Shown: positions 17,204 through 25,488 of the stretch, piece by piece | Position numbering within the stretch: the stretch's first letter is position 1 | How the letters are laid out: every line of letters starts with the position of its first letter | NCBI RefSeq assembly: GCF_020037125.1 | Contig: NZ_JAIQDG010000019.1 | Location: 124,001 to 188,000, forward strand | Source of the DNA: Myxococcus sp. RHSTA-1-4 | GTDB taxonomy: Bacteria; Myxococcota; Myxococcia; Myxococcales; Myxococcaceae | Length of the DNA stretch: 64,000 nt | Direction: 5' to 3' | Made by a program: the position numbers and the translations under genes | Notes under the pieces: model-generated | Database searches by the model: none | The model's input: only the letters and a program-made list of their open reading frames with translations | What the model was told of the DNA's origin: nothing

Positions 17204-17246
17204 GCACGAGGGCAAGCGGGCGAACAGGGCCCCCGCGTCTTCTCAG

Positions 17247-17269
17247 GGCTCCAGGCCTGCGCCGGAGCC
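17247..17269 (+). terminator. Possible hairpin after the Ser/Thr kinase gene
   Basis: 6-bp arms GGCTCC / GGAGCC with an 11-base loop, 43 bases after the kinase stop. No T-run. Weak evidence. Confidence 0.3.
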
Positions 17270-17356
17270 GTGGCCCATGTGTCCGCCGCGTCACGCTCCC
17301 GCCGAGGGGGAGATGCCTACCCTCATGGGCGTTCACCCATTACGCGGAGTGTCACG

Positions 17357-17914
17357 ATGGTGCCTGTGCTTTCCTCGGCTGCCCTGGTCCTCCACAACCT
17401 CGGCCTGGCGACCGGCTTTGGCGGAACCCTGTTCGGGAAGATTGCCCTCAACCCGGCGGTGAGGGTGATTGACCGCAAGGAGGAGCGAGGCCAGGTGGCC
17501 AACGCAGCCTGGAACGGCTTCAACATCGTCAACGCGGTCTCCGTCGGCACCGCGGCAATCACATGGCTCATCGGCCGCTCGAAGCTGTCGGGGCGGGAAA
17601 TCGACCGCGAGACGCGCGGCCTGGTCATCGCCAAGGACATCCTGCTGGGCGCGACGCTCGCCCTGGGCGCGGCCAACATCTTCAGCGGCGCCAGGCTGGC
17701 GGCGCAGGCCCCGGAGGGCGCCGTGCCGGCCGAGACGGGACTCACTCCCTCCGAGGAGACGCCCTCCAAGGCCCGCAAGCTGATGAAGACCCTCGACGTG
17801 ATGGGCATCGTCAATATCGCGGCCATGGCGGGGGTCATCGGCATCACCGCGCTGCTGAACATGCGCGCCGGGGCTTCCGCGAAGTGGCCGGTGGTTGCTC
17901 GCTTCCTGCCGTAA
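17357..17914 (+). CDS. Small multi-spanning membrane protein, function unknown
   Basis: 185 residues from the ATG at 17357, preceded by GGAG; the frame is open upstream to 17270 but that part lacks hydrophobic character. Four hydrophobic segments are visible: about 2-25, about 55-75 (NIVNAVSVGTAAITWLI), about 95-115 (DILLGATLALGAANIFSG) and about 155-175 (GIVNIAAMAGVIGITALL). Basic and acidic loops lie between. Not recognised as a named family. It stands alone between the kinase gene and a convergent gene. Confidence 0.75.
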   Translation: MVPVLSSAALVLHNLGLATGFGGTLFGKIALNPAVRVIDRKEERGQVANAAWNGFNIVNAVSVGTAAITWLIGRSKLSGREIDRETRGLVIAKDILLGATLALGAANIFSGARLAAQAPEGAVPAETGLTPSEETPSKARKLMKTLDVMGIVNIAAMAGVIGITALLNMRAGASAKWPVVARFLP

Positions 17915-17924
17915 GGGCCAGCGT

Positions 17925-17947
17925 GGGCCGCGGGAGCATGGCGGCCC
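17925..17947. terminator. Hairpin between convergent genes
   Basis: Perfect 7-bp arms GGGCCGC / GCGGCCC with a 9-base loop, 10 bases after the membrane-protein stop. The remainder of 17948-18074 shows nothing recognisable. Confidence 0.5.
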
Positions 17948-18074
17948 GGTTCGACAAGGACGGGAAAGGCACGTGGGCGCGGGGCCGAGGCCGGCACCGG
18001 GCCCACGGGTCTTTGGACTACCCGCCAGCTCGCGGTCCGCCTCGCCCTTGTTGGTGGCGGGGAACGTACATGCC

Positions 18075-18371
18075 TCACTCCTCCTCGTCCGCCATGTCGC
18101 CGGACTCCGTGTCCGCGCACCAGTAGGCCTGCATCTTCCGGAGGAATTCGGGGGTGATGGGGAAGCCGGAGCCCGAGCCCAGCACGGTGTCCAGGCCGCA
18201 CTCCGGACAGAGCGCCGTCTCGTCCTCGTCCACCCACTCGCGGATGCGCTCCGGGGAGAAGGTGGCCAGACAGTTGAAGCACCCGCAGAGCGCGCTGGCC
18301 AGCACCTCGTCGCGGTGCTGGTTGGAGCGCTCGTGCGCGCGGATGTGGTCGGGAAGCCGTTCGTCCACCAC
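18075..18371 (-). CDS. Small zinc-ribbon-like cytoplasmic protein
   Basis: 98 residues from tandem GTG codons (18371 or 18368), with GGAG just upstream; there is no ATG in frame nearby. Four cysteines form two knuckles, CGCFNC (about 38-43) and CPEC (about 64-67), with another Cys near the C-terminus, so it probably binds zinc. The spacing and the phrase FPITPEFLRKMQAYWC are as in widespread short bacterial proteins annotated only as cytoplasmic protein. No enzymatic motif is seen. The C-terminal tail is acidic. Start uncertain. Confidence 0.65.
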   Translation of the reverse strand: MVDERLPDHIRAHERSNQHRDEVLASALCGCFNCLATFSPERIREWVDEDETALCPECGLDTVLGSGSGFPITPEFLRKMQAYWCADTESGDMADEEE

Positions 18372-18429
18372 TCGCTCCAGGAAGGAGACCCTGGAGCGAG
18401 TTGAGCACGAAAGCCGGGCCCCCGTCGTG

Positions 18430-20625
18430 TCAGTGAACGAAGGACTCCACCTCCCGGATGCCGTCCACCGGCTGGTCCTGGAAGCCCGTGAGCCCTTCAC
18501 CGCGCAGCTCCAGGAGCTGCCGCACCTGCTCCAGGTCGTGGATGGGGCCCACCTCGAACGGAGGCTCCTCCGGGAGGCCCAGCGGGTCGATGGGGACGAC
18601 GCCCAGCACGTCCTGGAGCCTGAACAGCAGCTCCGGGTGGAACGTGGGCAGCTGGATGCAGGACGTACACCAGGCCAGCTCGTACAGGCGCTGGAACCGC
18701 CGCTCCAGCTCCATGAACCGCCAGCCGGGCGTGACGTTCTGCCAGTCCGGCGACTCGTGGAAGTTGCCCGGGCCGCCCCCCGTGAGGAACCGGGAGAGCT
18801 GCGCGGGGATTCCGGACTCCGGGTCCACGTGCGTGAAGAAGGTGTCCGTCTCACCGGAGTGGCAGCCGTTGCACGTGTTGAGTGAGAAGTCGTGGCGCGC
18901 GCAGACGTCGAGAGGCTGCGCCGGGTCGATGACCCAGGCCTCCCACGCATACGGCATCATGTGCGAGTGGCCCCCGCGGAAGGGCTGCCCCTGGAAGGTG
19001 TACGGGACGGTGTAGCTGGAGCGGCACCGCTGCGGCAGCGGCCCGAACGGCGCCACGATTCCCGCGCGCACGGGCCCCAGCACGAAGGCGTCCGTGGCGC
19101 TGTTCCCGGTGCTCGGGTAGCGCTCGTCATCCGGCGTCTGCGCCACCGTGTGCGGCCGCAGCAGGCCGCTGGACGGCGTGTCCGTGCCCTCCTCGGGGTT
19201 CTCGTCGGTCAGCGTGAACTCGCGCAGCTCCCAGCCGTCACCAGGGCCCTTGTCCACCAGCACGTTCTCGTTCGTGCGGATCTGCTTGAGCGCGCTCTCG
19301 TTGCCCCGGCCCGGCGCGGCGCCGGAGAGGACGACGGCGTCGGTGAGGCTCTGGAGCTCCGTCAGGTACTCGGGGGTGAAGCCCGGGTAGGTGTTGAGGA
19401 GGGTCCACCTTCGAGCCCACTGCTTCACGTTGCCGCAGCCGGTGACGGGCACGCCGTACTCCAGGTTGACGGTGAAGCGCTTGCGCTCACACGTCGCCTC
19501 CGTGCGCTCACCCTCCAGCGCGGGCCGTACCAGGCCGAAGACGAAGCGCAGCTCGCCCGCGTCCCTGGGCACTCCCGTCATCCCACCACCGTACCCGCCC
19601 CGCCCGCGCCCCACGGCGCCCAGGTCCGGGCGGTTGACGATGGCCAGCAGGCGGAAGGGGGCGACGTCCAGGTCCAGCGGCCCGTCGAGGTGCACCTCGC
19701 GGCCGCCCTGGCCTTCCACCAGCCGGGCCGTCGCGCCGCTCGCCTGCATCCAGGGCACGATGACCTGCTCGAACATCTCCGAGCGGGCCTCCACCGTGTC
19801 CCCATTCAGCTCGACGTCGTTGAGCCAGAGCGACAGCCACGCGAGCACGAAGTCCTCCGCCGAGTGCCCCGAGGCCGCGGCCATCTCCCGCATCAGGTAG
19901 GCGAAGGTCCAGGGCCCGCCCCGCGTCCCCGTGTCCGTGCACGGGTCCCACGTGCGCGTCTCGTCCTGGACGACCTCCTTCGCGGTGATGAACAGCGACT
20001 GGCCCCACGCCTGCTCCGTGGAGACCGGGAGCACCGGGCAGAGGTTGAGCCCCACGGGGCGTCCGGCCTCGAACCCATCCCGGTCGAACGCGACGCCGCG
20101 GCTCACCGCCACGGGCGTCCTCCCCTCGAAGACGACGGCCCGCTCCGTGGTGTCGCCGAACACGCCGGACGCGAGCAACGCCTCCGCTTCCAGCCGCTGC
20201 TCCACCTCGGCGCCGTCTAGCTGGCCGAGGAGGCCGAAGGTGCCCTCCCCCGGACTCTCGGGGATGAGGCCCAGCGCCTCGAGCGCGTCGGAGCGGACCA
20301 GGAACTGCGGGTCCTCCGGCTCACCGACGATGCGCACGAGGCTGTCCGTCAGCGCCTCGTTCTTCGGCGGCGGCAGCGTGACGTGGACCACCGAGTCCTC
20401 GTCCAGGCCGGCGGAGGACTGGAGCCGCTGGAGGAAGCGCGAGGTGACGTTCTCCGGCGCTGTCTCCGGCAGCTCGTCCACGGACTGGATGCGGGACGTG
20501 TGGGTCAGGGCCTTCGGCCCGGATGGCTCCTTCGACTTCGAGCAGCCCCCCACCAGCAGGAGGCTTCCCGCCAGCAGCAGGGTGGACAGCGAACGGCTCC
20601 TGGGACGACACGTGTGGCTGTGCAT
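18430..20625 (-). CDS. Large lipoprotein with a single CxxCH haem-binding motif
   Basis: 731 residues. The signal ends in the lipobox LVGGC (C28). The body has no recognised domain before about residue 580, where NTCNGCHSGE provides one CxxCH c-type haem attachment site, followed by EFT/HVDPESG-type sequence. A further Cys pair (WCTSCIQLP) lies near residue 650. Single-CxxCH lipoproteins of this kind are frequent in myxobacteria; a redox role is possible but no partner is evident. The ATG lies 2 bases after the stop of the propeller-like lipoprotein gene, so it is the last gene of the dockerin cluster transcription unit. Confidence 0.75.
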   Translation of the reverse strand: MHSHTCRPRSRSLSTLLLAGSLLLVGGCSKSKEPSGPKALTHTSRIQSVDELPETAPENVTSRFLQRLQSSAGLDEDSVVHVTLPPPKNEALTDSLVRIVGEPEDPQFLVRSDALEALGLIPESPGEGTFGLLGQLDGAEVEQRLEAEALLASGVFGDTTERAVVFEGRTPVAVSRGVAFDRDGFEAGRPVGLNLCPVLPVSTEQAWGQSLFITAKEVVQDETRTWDPCTDTGTRGGPWTFAYLMREMAAASGHSAEDFVLAWLSLWLNDVELNGDTVEARSEMFEQVIVPWMQASGATARLVEGQGGREVHLDGPLDLDVAPFRLLAIVNRPDLGAVGRGRGGYGGGMTGVPRDAGELRFVFGLVRPALEGERTEATCERKRFTVNLEYGVPVTGCGNVKQWARRWTLLNTYPGFTPEYLTELQSLTDAVVLSGAAPGRGNESALKQIRTNENVLVDKGPGDGWELREFTLTDENPEEGTDTPSSGLLRPHTVAQTPDDERYPSTGNSATDAFVLGPVRAGIVAPFGPLPQRCRSSYTVPYTFQGQPFRGGHSHMMPYAWEAWVIDPAQPLDVCARHDFSLNTCNGCHSGETDTFFTHVDPESGIPAQLSRFLTGGGPGNFHESPDWQNVTPGWRFMELERRFQRLYELAWCTSCIQLPTFHPELLFRLQDVLGVVPIDPLGLPEEPPFEVGPIHDLEQVRQLLELRGEGLTGFQDQPVDGIREVESFVH

Positions 20626-20627
20626 GT

Positions 20628-22877
20628 TCACCTGGGTTGGAGTGAGTCGTCGGGTGCAACGGTGACTGCGTTGTTCATCCCCATCACCCGCCGCCCACCG
20701 GTGAAGGCGATGGAGCGCACGGAGGAGGGAGTCTCGTGCCGCGCGAGCACGGACAGGTCGCTGGCGCTCAGGGCGATGACTCCGACCGGGCGCGAGTTGA
20801 GGGCCAGCCAGGCCACGCTTCCGTCGAAGGCGAGGATGCGCGAGACGTCGAGCGGCTCCGGGCGCCGCGACAGGTCCTCGTATGCGAGGACGACGAGGCG
20901 CTCGCCCTCGCGCTCCAGCACGTACACCTTCCGGCCGTTCTCGATGACCAGGGCCCTGTCCCGGGCGAGCGCCAGCGCGGTGAACTGGTCGGTGGTGCCG
21001 GGCAGCTCGCCCCGCGCGACGGAGTCGATGGAGTCGCCGGAGAACCACGAGAGCATGAAGCGGGCGCTGGCCGTCGGGCCGTCATAGAAGGCCTCGCCCA
21101 GCAGCAGGTCGCCCCGGTCCGCGTCCGCCGCGAGCGTCCAGCCCGAGGGCACCACACCGTCCGGGTGTCCGCCCCGGACGAGGTCCTCGCCCGCCGGGGA
21201 CAGCAGCGTCCCGTCACACTCATGGGGCAGCTCGAAGCGCCGCACGCGGTACGAGCCCGAGGACAGCAGCGCCACCTGGAAGAGCTGGCCCCGCGCGGTG
21301 GCCAGCGCCGCCGGCCCTCCCTCCACGCGCACGCTCCCGCGCTCCTCCAGGAAGCCGGTGAGGCCCGGCCGCAGGCAGCTCAGCCTCGCGGTGCCCGACT
21401 CCTGCGATACGCCGGGCTCTCCCACGCTCACCGTCGCCAGCTCCCACGTGTCGTCCTCGCCGGACCTCGGAAGCAGCCGGAGCCGCTGCGTCCCGGGCGC
21501 GAGCGCCATGCCCCCGCCGACGACGGCCGGCCCGTCCGAGGACTCGAGGGCGAGGCGGTGCACGGCGAAGGGGCCCACCGCGGTGACGTCTCCGCCCGCC
21601 CCCACCCACAGGCGCTCCAGGGAGCCGTGCCCCACACCCGTGAGGAAGCGCATCGCCCCGGACGGCTCCACCTCCAGCACGCGGCGCCACGGCTGCGCGA
21701 CGGCGTGGCGCCCGCGCCCCGTCATCCCCAGCGGCGAGACGTGGAGCCCCACCTCGTCGCTCTCCCGGAGCAGCAGCGTGCTCCGCACGGGCGAGACCCC
21801 CGCCTCCGTCAGCGCATGGGACTCGACCTCGTAGGCGCGCGTGGAGCCCCGCACCCGGAACCACTCGACGAGCAGCCCCGAGTCGTTCACCACGAATCCC
21901 ACGGGACTCTCCCAGACCTCCGGCGTGCTCCGCGGCGCGAAGGTCTTCACGGGCACGGGGTCCGTGGCGCCGTTCAGGTCGGCCGCGCGGAACACGTGGA
22001 TGCGGCCCATGCCGCCATAAGGGACCAGCTCCTGGGCCAGCACGAGCGTGCCGTGGCCCTGGACCTGGAAGAACGGCTGCCGGGGGAAGTGCTGGCGGCC
22101 CACGAAGGGCGGAGACCGGGCCACGTCCACGGACACGAAGCCGCGCTGGGTGCCTGCGAGCAGCCGGGTGCCATCAGGAGAGAGGGCCAGCGAACGGCAC
22201 ACTCCCGGCAACACGAAGCTCCGCGTGCTGTCCGCGCTCAGCGCGTTGTCGGGCCCCACGCGCCAGGCCGTCACCCAGTAGCTGGAGCACGTCCAGAAGA
22301 GGTCCCCCCGGCCCGCGCCGGAGAGGATGCTGTCGCTGGCGGGGGACAGCGCGTACCGCGACAGCGGGGTGATGCGGTCTCCCGCCAGGCTCAGCAGCTC
22401 CAGGCGCTGCCGGCTCCCGACGGCGACGGCACGGTCCGCGCCCAGCGGGATGAAGAAGGTGGAGAACCGGTCCGACCAGTCCCAGCTCCCGAAGTAGCGC
22501 TCCACGTAGAGGTCGAACACCCGCTGGTCCAGCGTGCGCAGCCCGTCGGGGCTCGCGCGGACCAGGGAGACGGACATGCCGGCGCCATCGAGCCGCTCGC
22601 CAAAGAGGATGCGGTCGTCCGAGACGGCCTCCGCCAGCCCTTCCAGCGGGGGACGTCCTCCCTCGGCGGGGTCCGCGCCGTAGCTGAGGACGGTGCCGGA
22701 GGCCCAGGCCGCCGCGACGGACGTGTCCGCCGCTCCCGCGTGCATGGCGGAGCCCGGCGCACGTGAAGTCTCTTCGCCCGAGGGAGGCGCGCCCGCCGAG
22801 CACGCACAGGACAGCATGGCCAGGAGGAGCGCTCGGCTCCGTGACACCACGGACGTCATCACGTCGGGCTTGTTCAT
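20628..22877 (-). CDS. Large lipoprotein, propeller-like, paralogue 1 of the dockerin cluster
   Basis: 749 residues. The lipoprotein signal ends around C24/C26 (MLSCAC) and AAGGGGGA precedes the ATG. The body shows many short blocks of the type DRAVAVGSRQRLELLSL, LALSPDGTRLLAG, DVSRILAFDGSVAWLAL, with strand-turn spacing that suggests a beta-propeller; this is inference. It is clearly homologous to the protein at 25489..27954 (shared EGLAE-VSDDRILFGE, YVER-GSWDWSDRF, GTTDQFTA blocks). That paralogue has an extra Cys-rich N-terminal part which this one lacks. It lies downstream of a VWA-dockerin gene, separated by the 59-bp repeat array. Likely a surface-anchored scaffold or ligand-binding protein. 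Confidence 0.75.
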   Translation of the reverse strand: MNKPDVMTSVVSRSRALLLAMLSCACSAGAPPSGEETSRAPGSAMHAGAADTSVAAAWASGTVLSYGADPAEGGRPPLEGLAEAVSDDRILFGERLDGAGMSVSLVRASPDGLRTLDQRVFDLYVERYFGSWDWSDRFSTFFIPLGADRAVAVGSRQRLELLSLAGDRITPLSRYALSPASDSILSGAGRGDLFWTCSSYWVTAWRVGPDNALSADSTRSFVLPGVCRSLALSPDGTRLLAGTQRGFVSVDVARSPPFVGRQHFPRQPFFQVQGHGTLVLAQELVPYGGMGRIHVFRAADLNGATDPVPVKTFAPRSTPEVWESPVGFVVNDSGLLVEWFRVRGSTRAYEVESHALTEAGVSPVRSTLLLRESDEVGLHVSPLGMTGRGRHAVAQPWRRVLEVEPSGAMRFLTGVGHGSLERLWVGAGGDVTAVGPFAVHRLALESSDGPAVVGGGMALAPGTQRLRLLPRSGEDDTWELATVSVGEPGVSQESGTARLSCLRPGLTGFLEERGSVRVEGGPAALATARGQLFQVALLSSGSYRVRRFELPHECDGTLLSPAGEDLVRGGHPDGVVPSGWTLAADADRGDLLLGEAFYDGPTASARFMLSWFSGDSIDSVARGELPGTTDQFTALALARDRALVIENGRKVYVLEREGERLVVLAYEDLSRRPEPLDVSRILAFDGSVAWLALNSRPVGVIALSASDLSVLARHETPSSVRSIAFTGGRRVMGMNNAVTVAPDDSLQPR

Positions 22878-22903
22878 GGGTCCAGTCCCCCTTCAGCGAA
22901 GAA

Positions 22904-23239
22904 CACCCGCGGCCCGGCTACAGGCAGCCCTGCATGAGCCGCGGCGCAACACCTGCGAAGCACACCCGCGGCCCGGCTACAGGCAGCCCTGCATGAGCCG
23001 CGGCGCATCACCTGCGAAGCACACCCGCGGCCCGGCTACAGGCAGCCCTGCATGAGCCGCGGCGCAACACCTGCGAAGCACACCCGCGGCCCGGCTACAG
23101 GCAGCCCTGCATGAGCCGTGGCGCAACACCTGCGAAGCACACCCGCGGCCCGGGAAGAAGCCGACATGCCCGGGCCACGGCGCAACACTTCCGAAGCACA
23201 CCCGCGGTCCGGACCAAGGCGGCCCTGCCCGGACCGCGG
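22904..23239 (-). repeat. 59-bp tandem repeat array forming six hairpins
   Basis: About 5.7 copies of a 59-base unit fill the 376-base gap between the VWA-dockerin gene and propeller-like gene 1. In copies 1-3 the stem is CCGCGGC / GCCGCGG (first copy 22907-22913 and 22938-22944); copy 4 has one changed base. Copy 5 has diverged but makes GGCCCGGG / CCCGGGCC (23147-23154, 23169-23176). Copy 6 makes an 11-bp stem CCGCGGTCCGG / CCGGACCGCGG (23202-23212, 23229-23239). Both arms change together, so the hairpin is what is kept. There are no unique spacers, so it is not a CRISPR array. Confidence 0.9.
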
Positions 23240-23253
23240 TGCGGCACCTCGGC

Positions 23254-24258
23254 CTACTTCACGGTCGTCGTGCAGCCGCGGCCGTAGTTCTGGAGCACCG
23301 TGTTGTGGTCGTAGATGTTCACGATGCGGTCGCGGTTGAAGTCCGTCGGCGTCCCGGCGGGCACCGTCTGGCCGTACTGCGCGAGCACGGCCGAGCGGTC
23401 CGCGACGTTGACGCAGCCGTCACCGGTGGCATCACCCGGTACCGGCGTGGCCTGGGCGGGCGGCGTCGACGGGGTGATGCCCGCGTAGCGGCCGTTCGTC
23501 TCGTTGCTCAGCCCGCCGAAGAACGCGGCGTCGTTGTTCGCCAGCGTGGCCGCGGCGAAGCCACTGCGGGCGCGGGGGTCCTCCGCGTCCTCGGTGACCA
23601 GGTCGGCCTGGAACGGGACGAAGTCATAGAGGTGGTCGATGTCCACGATGAGCGTCAGGCCCGCGGGAGGGATGCCGCCGGAGCAGGGCCCCGGGGCGTT
23701 CGCGCTGCCCGTGCACGCCTTGTTGCGCACCTTCCACTGCCAGCTGTTCGTATCCAGCGAGGGATAGGGATTCGCGCTGCTGGGGCCGTAGCACTGGTCG
23801 GTGGTCGGCGTGTTGTTCTCCTCGCCGTCCGTCGCCATGTAGATGCGCTTGGAGTGGAACTCGTTGGGCAGGTAGTTGATGAGCGCGTCCACCGCGGCGC
23901 ACACGGAGTGGGCCAGCGGCGTGACGCCGCCCAGCGTGGCCGCGTTCACCGCCGCCTTGACCTCCGCCGCCGTCTTGTTCTGGGTGAAGCTGTAGACCTG
24001 GGTGTAGCTCGAGCCCTCGAAGGTCCAGAAGGCATACTTCGTCGGCTGGGGCGGAACGATGTCCAGGAAGGCGTTGATGCGCTCCTTGGCGACCTGGAAG
24101 CGCGTCTTCCCGGGCACCGACTCGAGCTGCATGCTGCCGGTCCGGTCGAGCAGGACGAGCACGTGCTCATCCGCGCTCGCCACACCGGAGGTCAAGGCCG
24201 CCGCGCACGCCACGCCCATCGCCGCCCGAGGAAACAGCTTCTGAAACACGGTCTTCAT
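23254..24258 (-). CDS. Secreted VWA-domain protein with C-terminal dockerin-like repeat (copy 1)
   Basis: 334 residues from the ATG at 24258 (GGGGG upstream), signal peptide about 1-29 (ends ASA). A von Willebrand A domain follows: MIDAS motif DRTGS in LVLLDRTGSM, then TPLAHS and ATDGEEN. The last about 55 residues are a dockerin-like pair of calcium loops: GDATGDGCVNVADR and TDFNRDRIVNIYDH, ending in LQNYGRGC. Cys occurs in DGCVN and at the end. It is very similar to the protein at 28059..29075. Likely secreted, metal-dependent, and attached or sorted through the dockerin-like tail. It is followed by the hairpin array and the propeller-like gene. Confidence 0.88.
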   Translation of the reverse strand: MKTVFQKLFPRAAMGVACAAALTSGVASADEHVLVLLDRTGSMQLESVPGKTRFQVAKERINAFLDIVPPQPTKYAFWTFEGSSYTQVYSFTQNKTAAEVKAAVNAATLGGVTPLAHSVCAAVDALINYLPNEFHSKRIYMATDGEENNTPTTDQCYGPSSANPYPSLDTNSWQWKVRNKACTGSANAPGPCSGGIPPAGLTLIVDIDHLYDFVPFQADLVTEDAEDPRARSGFAAATLANNDAAFFGGLSNETNGRYAGITPSTPPAQATPVPGDATGDGCVNVADRSAVLAQYGQTVPAGTPTDFNRDRIVNIYDHNTVLQNYGRGCTTTVK

Positions 24259-24328
24259 GTGGATACCCCCATGGATTGGCTGCTCATGCACTGCTTCGAC
24301 TTCGCTTCGCTCACTGCCTACGGCGGGG

Positions 24329-25369
24329 CTACGGACAACCCTGCCCGTAGTTCTGGAGGACGATGAGGCGGTCCTGGATGTTGATGACGCCGTCGCGCGT
24401 CAGGTCGAGCGCGGGGTCGGCGGGCGGCACCGTCTGGCCATAGGCCGCGGTGACCTGGTTCAGGTCCGTGTCATTCACACAGCCGTCCGCGTTGACGTCC
24501 CCGAAGACGGAGACGGGGCCGGTGTAGCCGCGAATCCACTGCACGAAGCGGCTCACGCGCGCGAAGACGGTGTAGCTGCTGCAGCTGCCGCCCACGCCCC
24601 AGCTCACGATGCCAATCTGCTCCCAGCCGCCGCTGAACCGGCCGCTCTCCACGACCAGCGGCCCGCCGCTGTCACCATGGCAGCCGCCGGAGGTGCCGTT
24701 GAGGTAGCCCGCGCACACCATGCTGTCGCGCACCGTCGCCGGCAGCGTGCCCGCGCTGTTGCACGTGGCGGTGTCCTGCACCGGCAGCAGCGTCTCCATC
24801 AGCAGGTCAGACGCACCGCTCCCCGGAGAGGTGTTGCCCCAGCCGCTCACGCGCGCGGTGGCCCCCACCGCGGCGTCCGTCTCGCGCAGGGCGATGGGCT
24901 GCACGCGCGGCGTGTACGTCACGGGCGTGGACAGCTCGAGCAGCGCGACGTCGTTCTCCAGCGTCCAGGAGTTGTAGGACGGGTGCCTCACGACACGGCG
25001 GACGCCCCGCGTCTGCACGTAGCTGTCCGGCGCGGAGCGCTGGTGCAGCCCCAGGCGGACGGTGAAGCTCCCCGCGCTGAGCCCCTCCACGCAGTGGGCC
25101 GCGGTGAGCACCCAGTCACTGTCGATGAGCGAGCCACCGCAATAGTGCGAGTACCCCGGCACGGAGAGCTGCGCCTGCCACGGGTACTCGCCCACGTCGG
25201 CCACCGTGCCGCCGATGATTTCCGACGCCATGGAGGCCGTGGGCTCCACGGCCACCTCCTCCACCTCCGAGGACAGACATCCCGCCTGCGGCACCACCAG
25301 GGCCAGACACAGCAGCACGCCCCCGGACGACAGGCGCGACCTGCTCGCTTCCACGGACTCCGTCTTCAT
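24329..25369 (-). CDS. Secreted S1 (chymotrypsin-fold) serine protease with dockerin-like tail
   Basis: 346 residues; AAGGAG sits 7 bases before the ATG at 25369. A signal peptide ends around PQAGC (residue 31), then a short propeptide and the activation site IIGG (51-54). The triad is complete: H92 in TAAHC, D140 in ENDVALL and S234 in GDSGGP. The residue at the base of the specificity pocket (six before the Ser, G228) is Gly rather than Asp, so trypsin specificity is not expected. About 290-346 is a dockerin-like pair (GDVNADGCVNDTDL, LDLTRDGVINIQDR, LQNYGQGC). It precedes VWA-dockerin copy 1 and follows propeller-like gene 2. Confidence 0.92.
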   Translation of the reverse strand: MKTESVEASRSRLSSGGVLLCLALVVPQAGCLSSEVEEVAVEPTASMASEIIGGTVADVGEYPWQAQLSVPGYSHYCGGSLIDSDWVLTAAHCVEGLSAGSFTVRLGLHQRSAPDSYVQTRGVRRVVRHPSYNSWTLENDVALLELSTPVTYTPRVQPIALRETDAAVGATARVSGWGNTSPGSGASDLLMETLLPVQDTATCNSAGTLPATVRDSMVCAGYLNGTSGGCHGDSGGPLVVESGRFSGGWEQIGIVSWGVGGSCSSYTVFARVSRFVQWIRGYTGPVSVFGDVNADGCVNDTDLNQVTAAYGQTVPPADPALDLTRDGVINIQDRLIVLQNYGQGCP

Positions 25370-25488
25370 GTGGCGCTCCTTCTTGGGTTGTTCGCTGCAA
25401 CGGCGGACACACGTCTCGCGCTCACCTCGGGAGGGACCCGGGCGTTCAGGACGGGCTCGATGCGAGGACTGCTCGAAGGGCCCGAGCG

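Noticed and set aside
14375..17215. 946-residue antisense frame
   Set aside because: Antisense shadow of the Ser/Thr kinase gene, whose kinase motifs are unmistakable.
22904..23239. CRISPR array
   Set aside because: The 59-bp units are contiguous, without unique spacers, and no cas gene is present.
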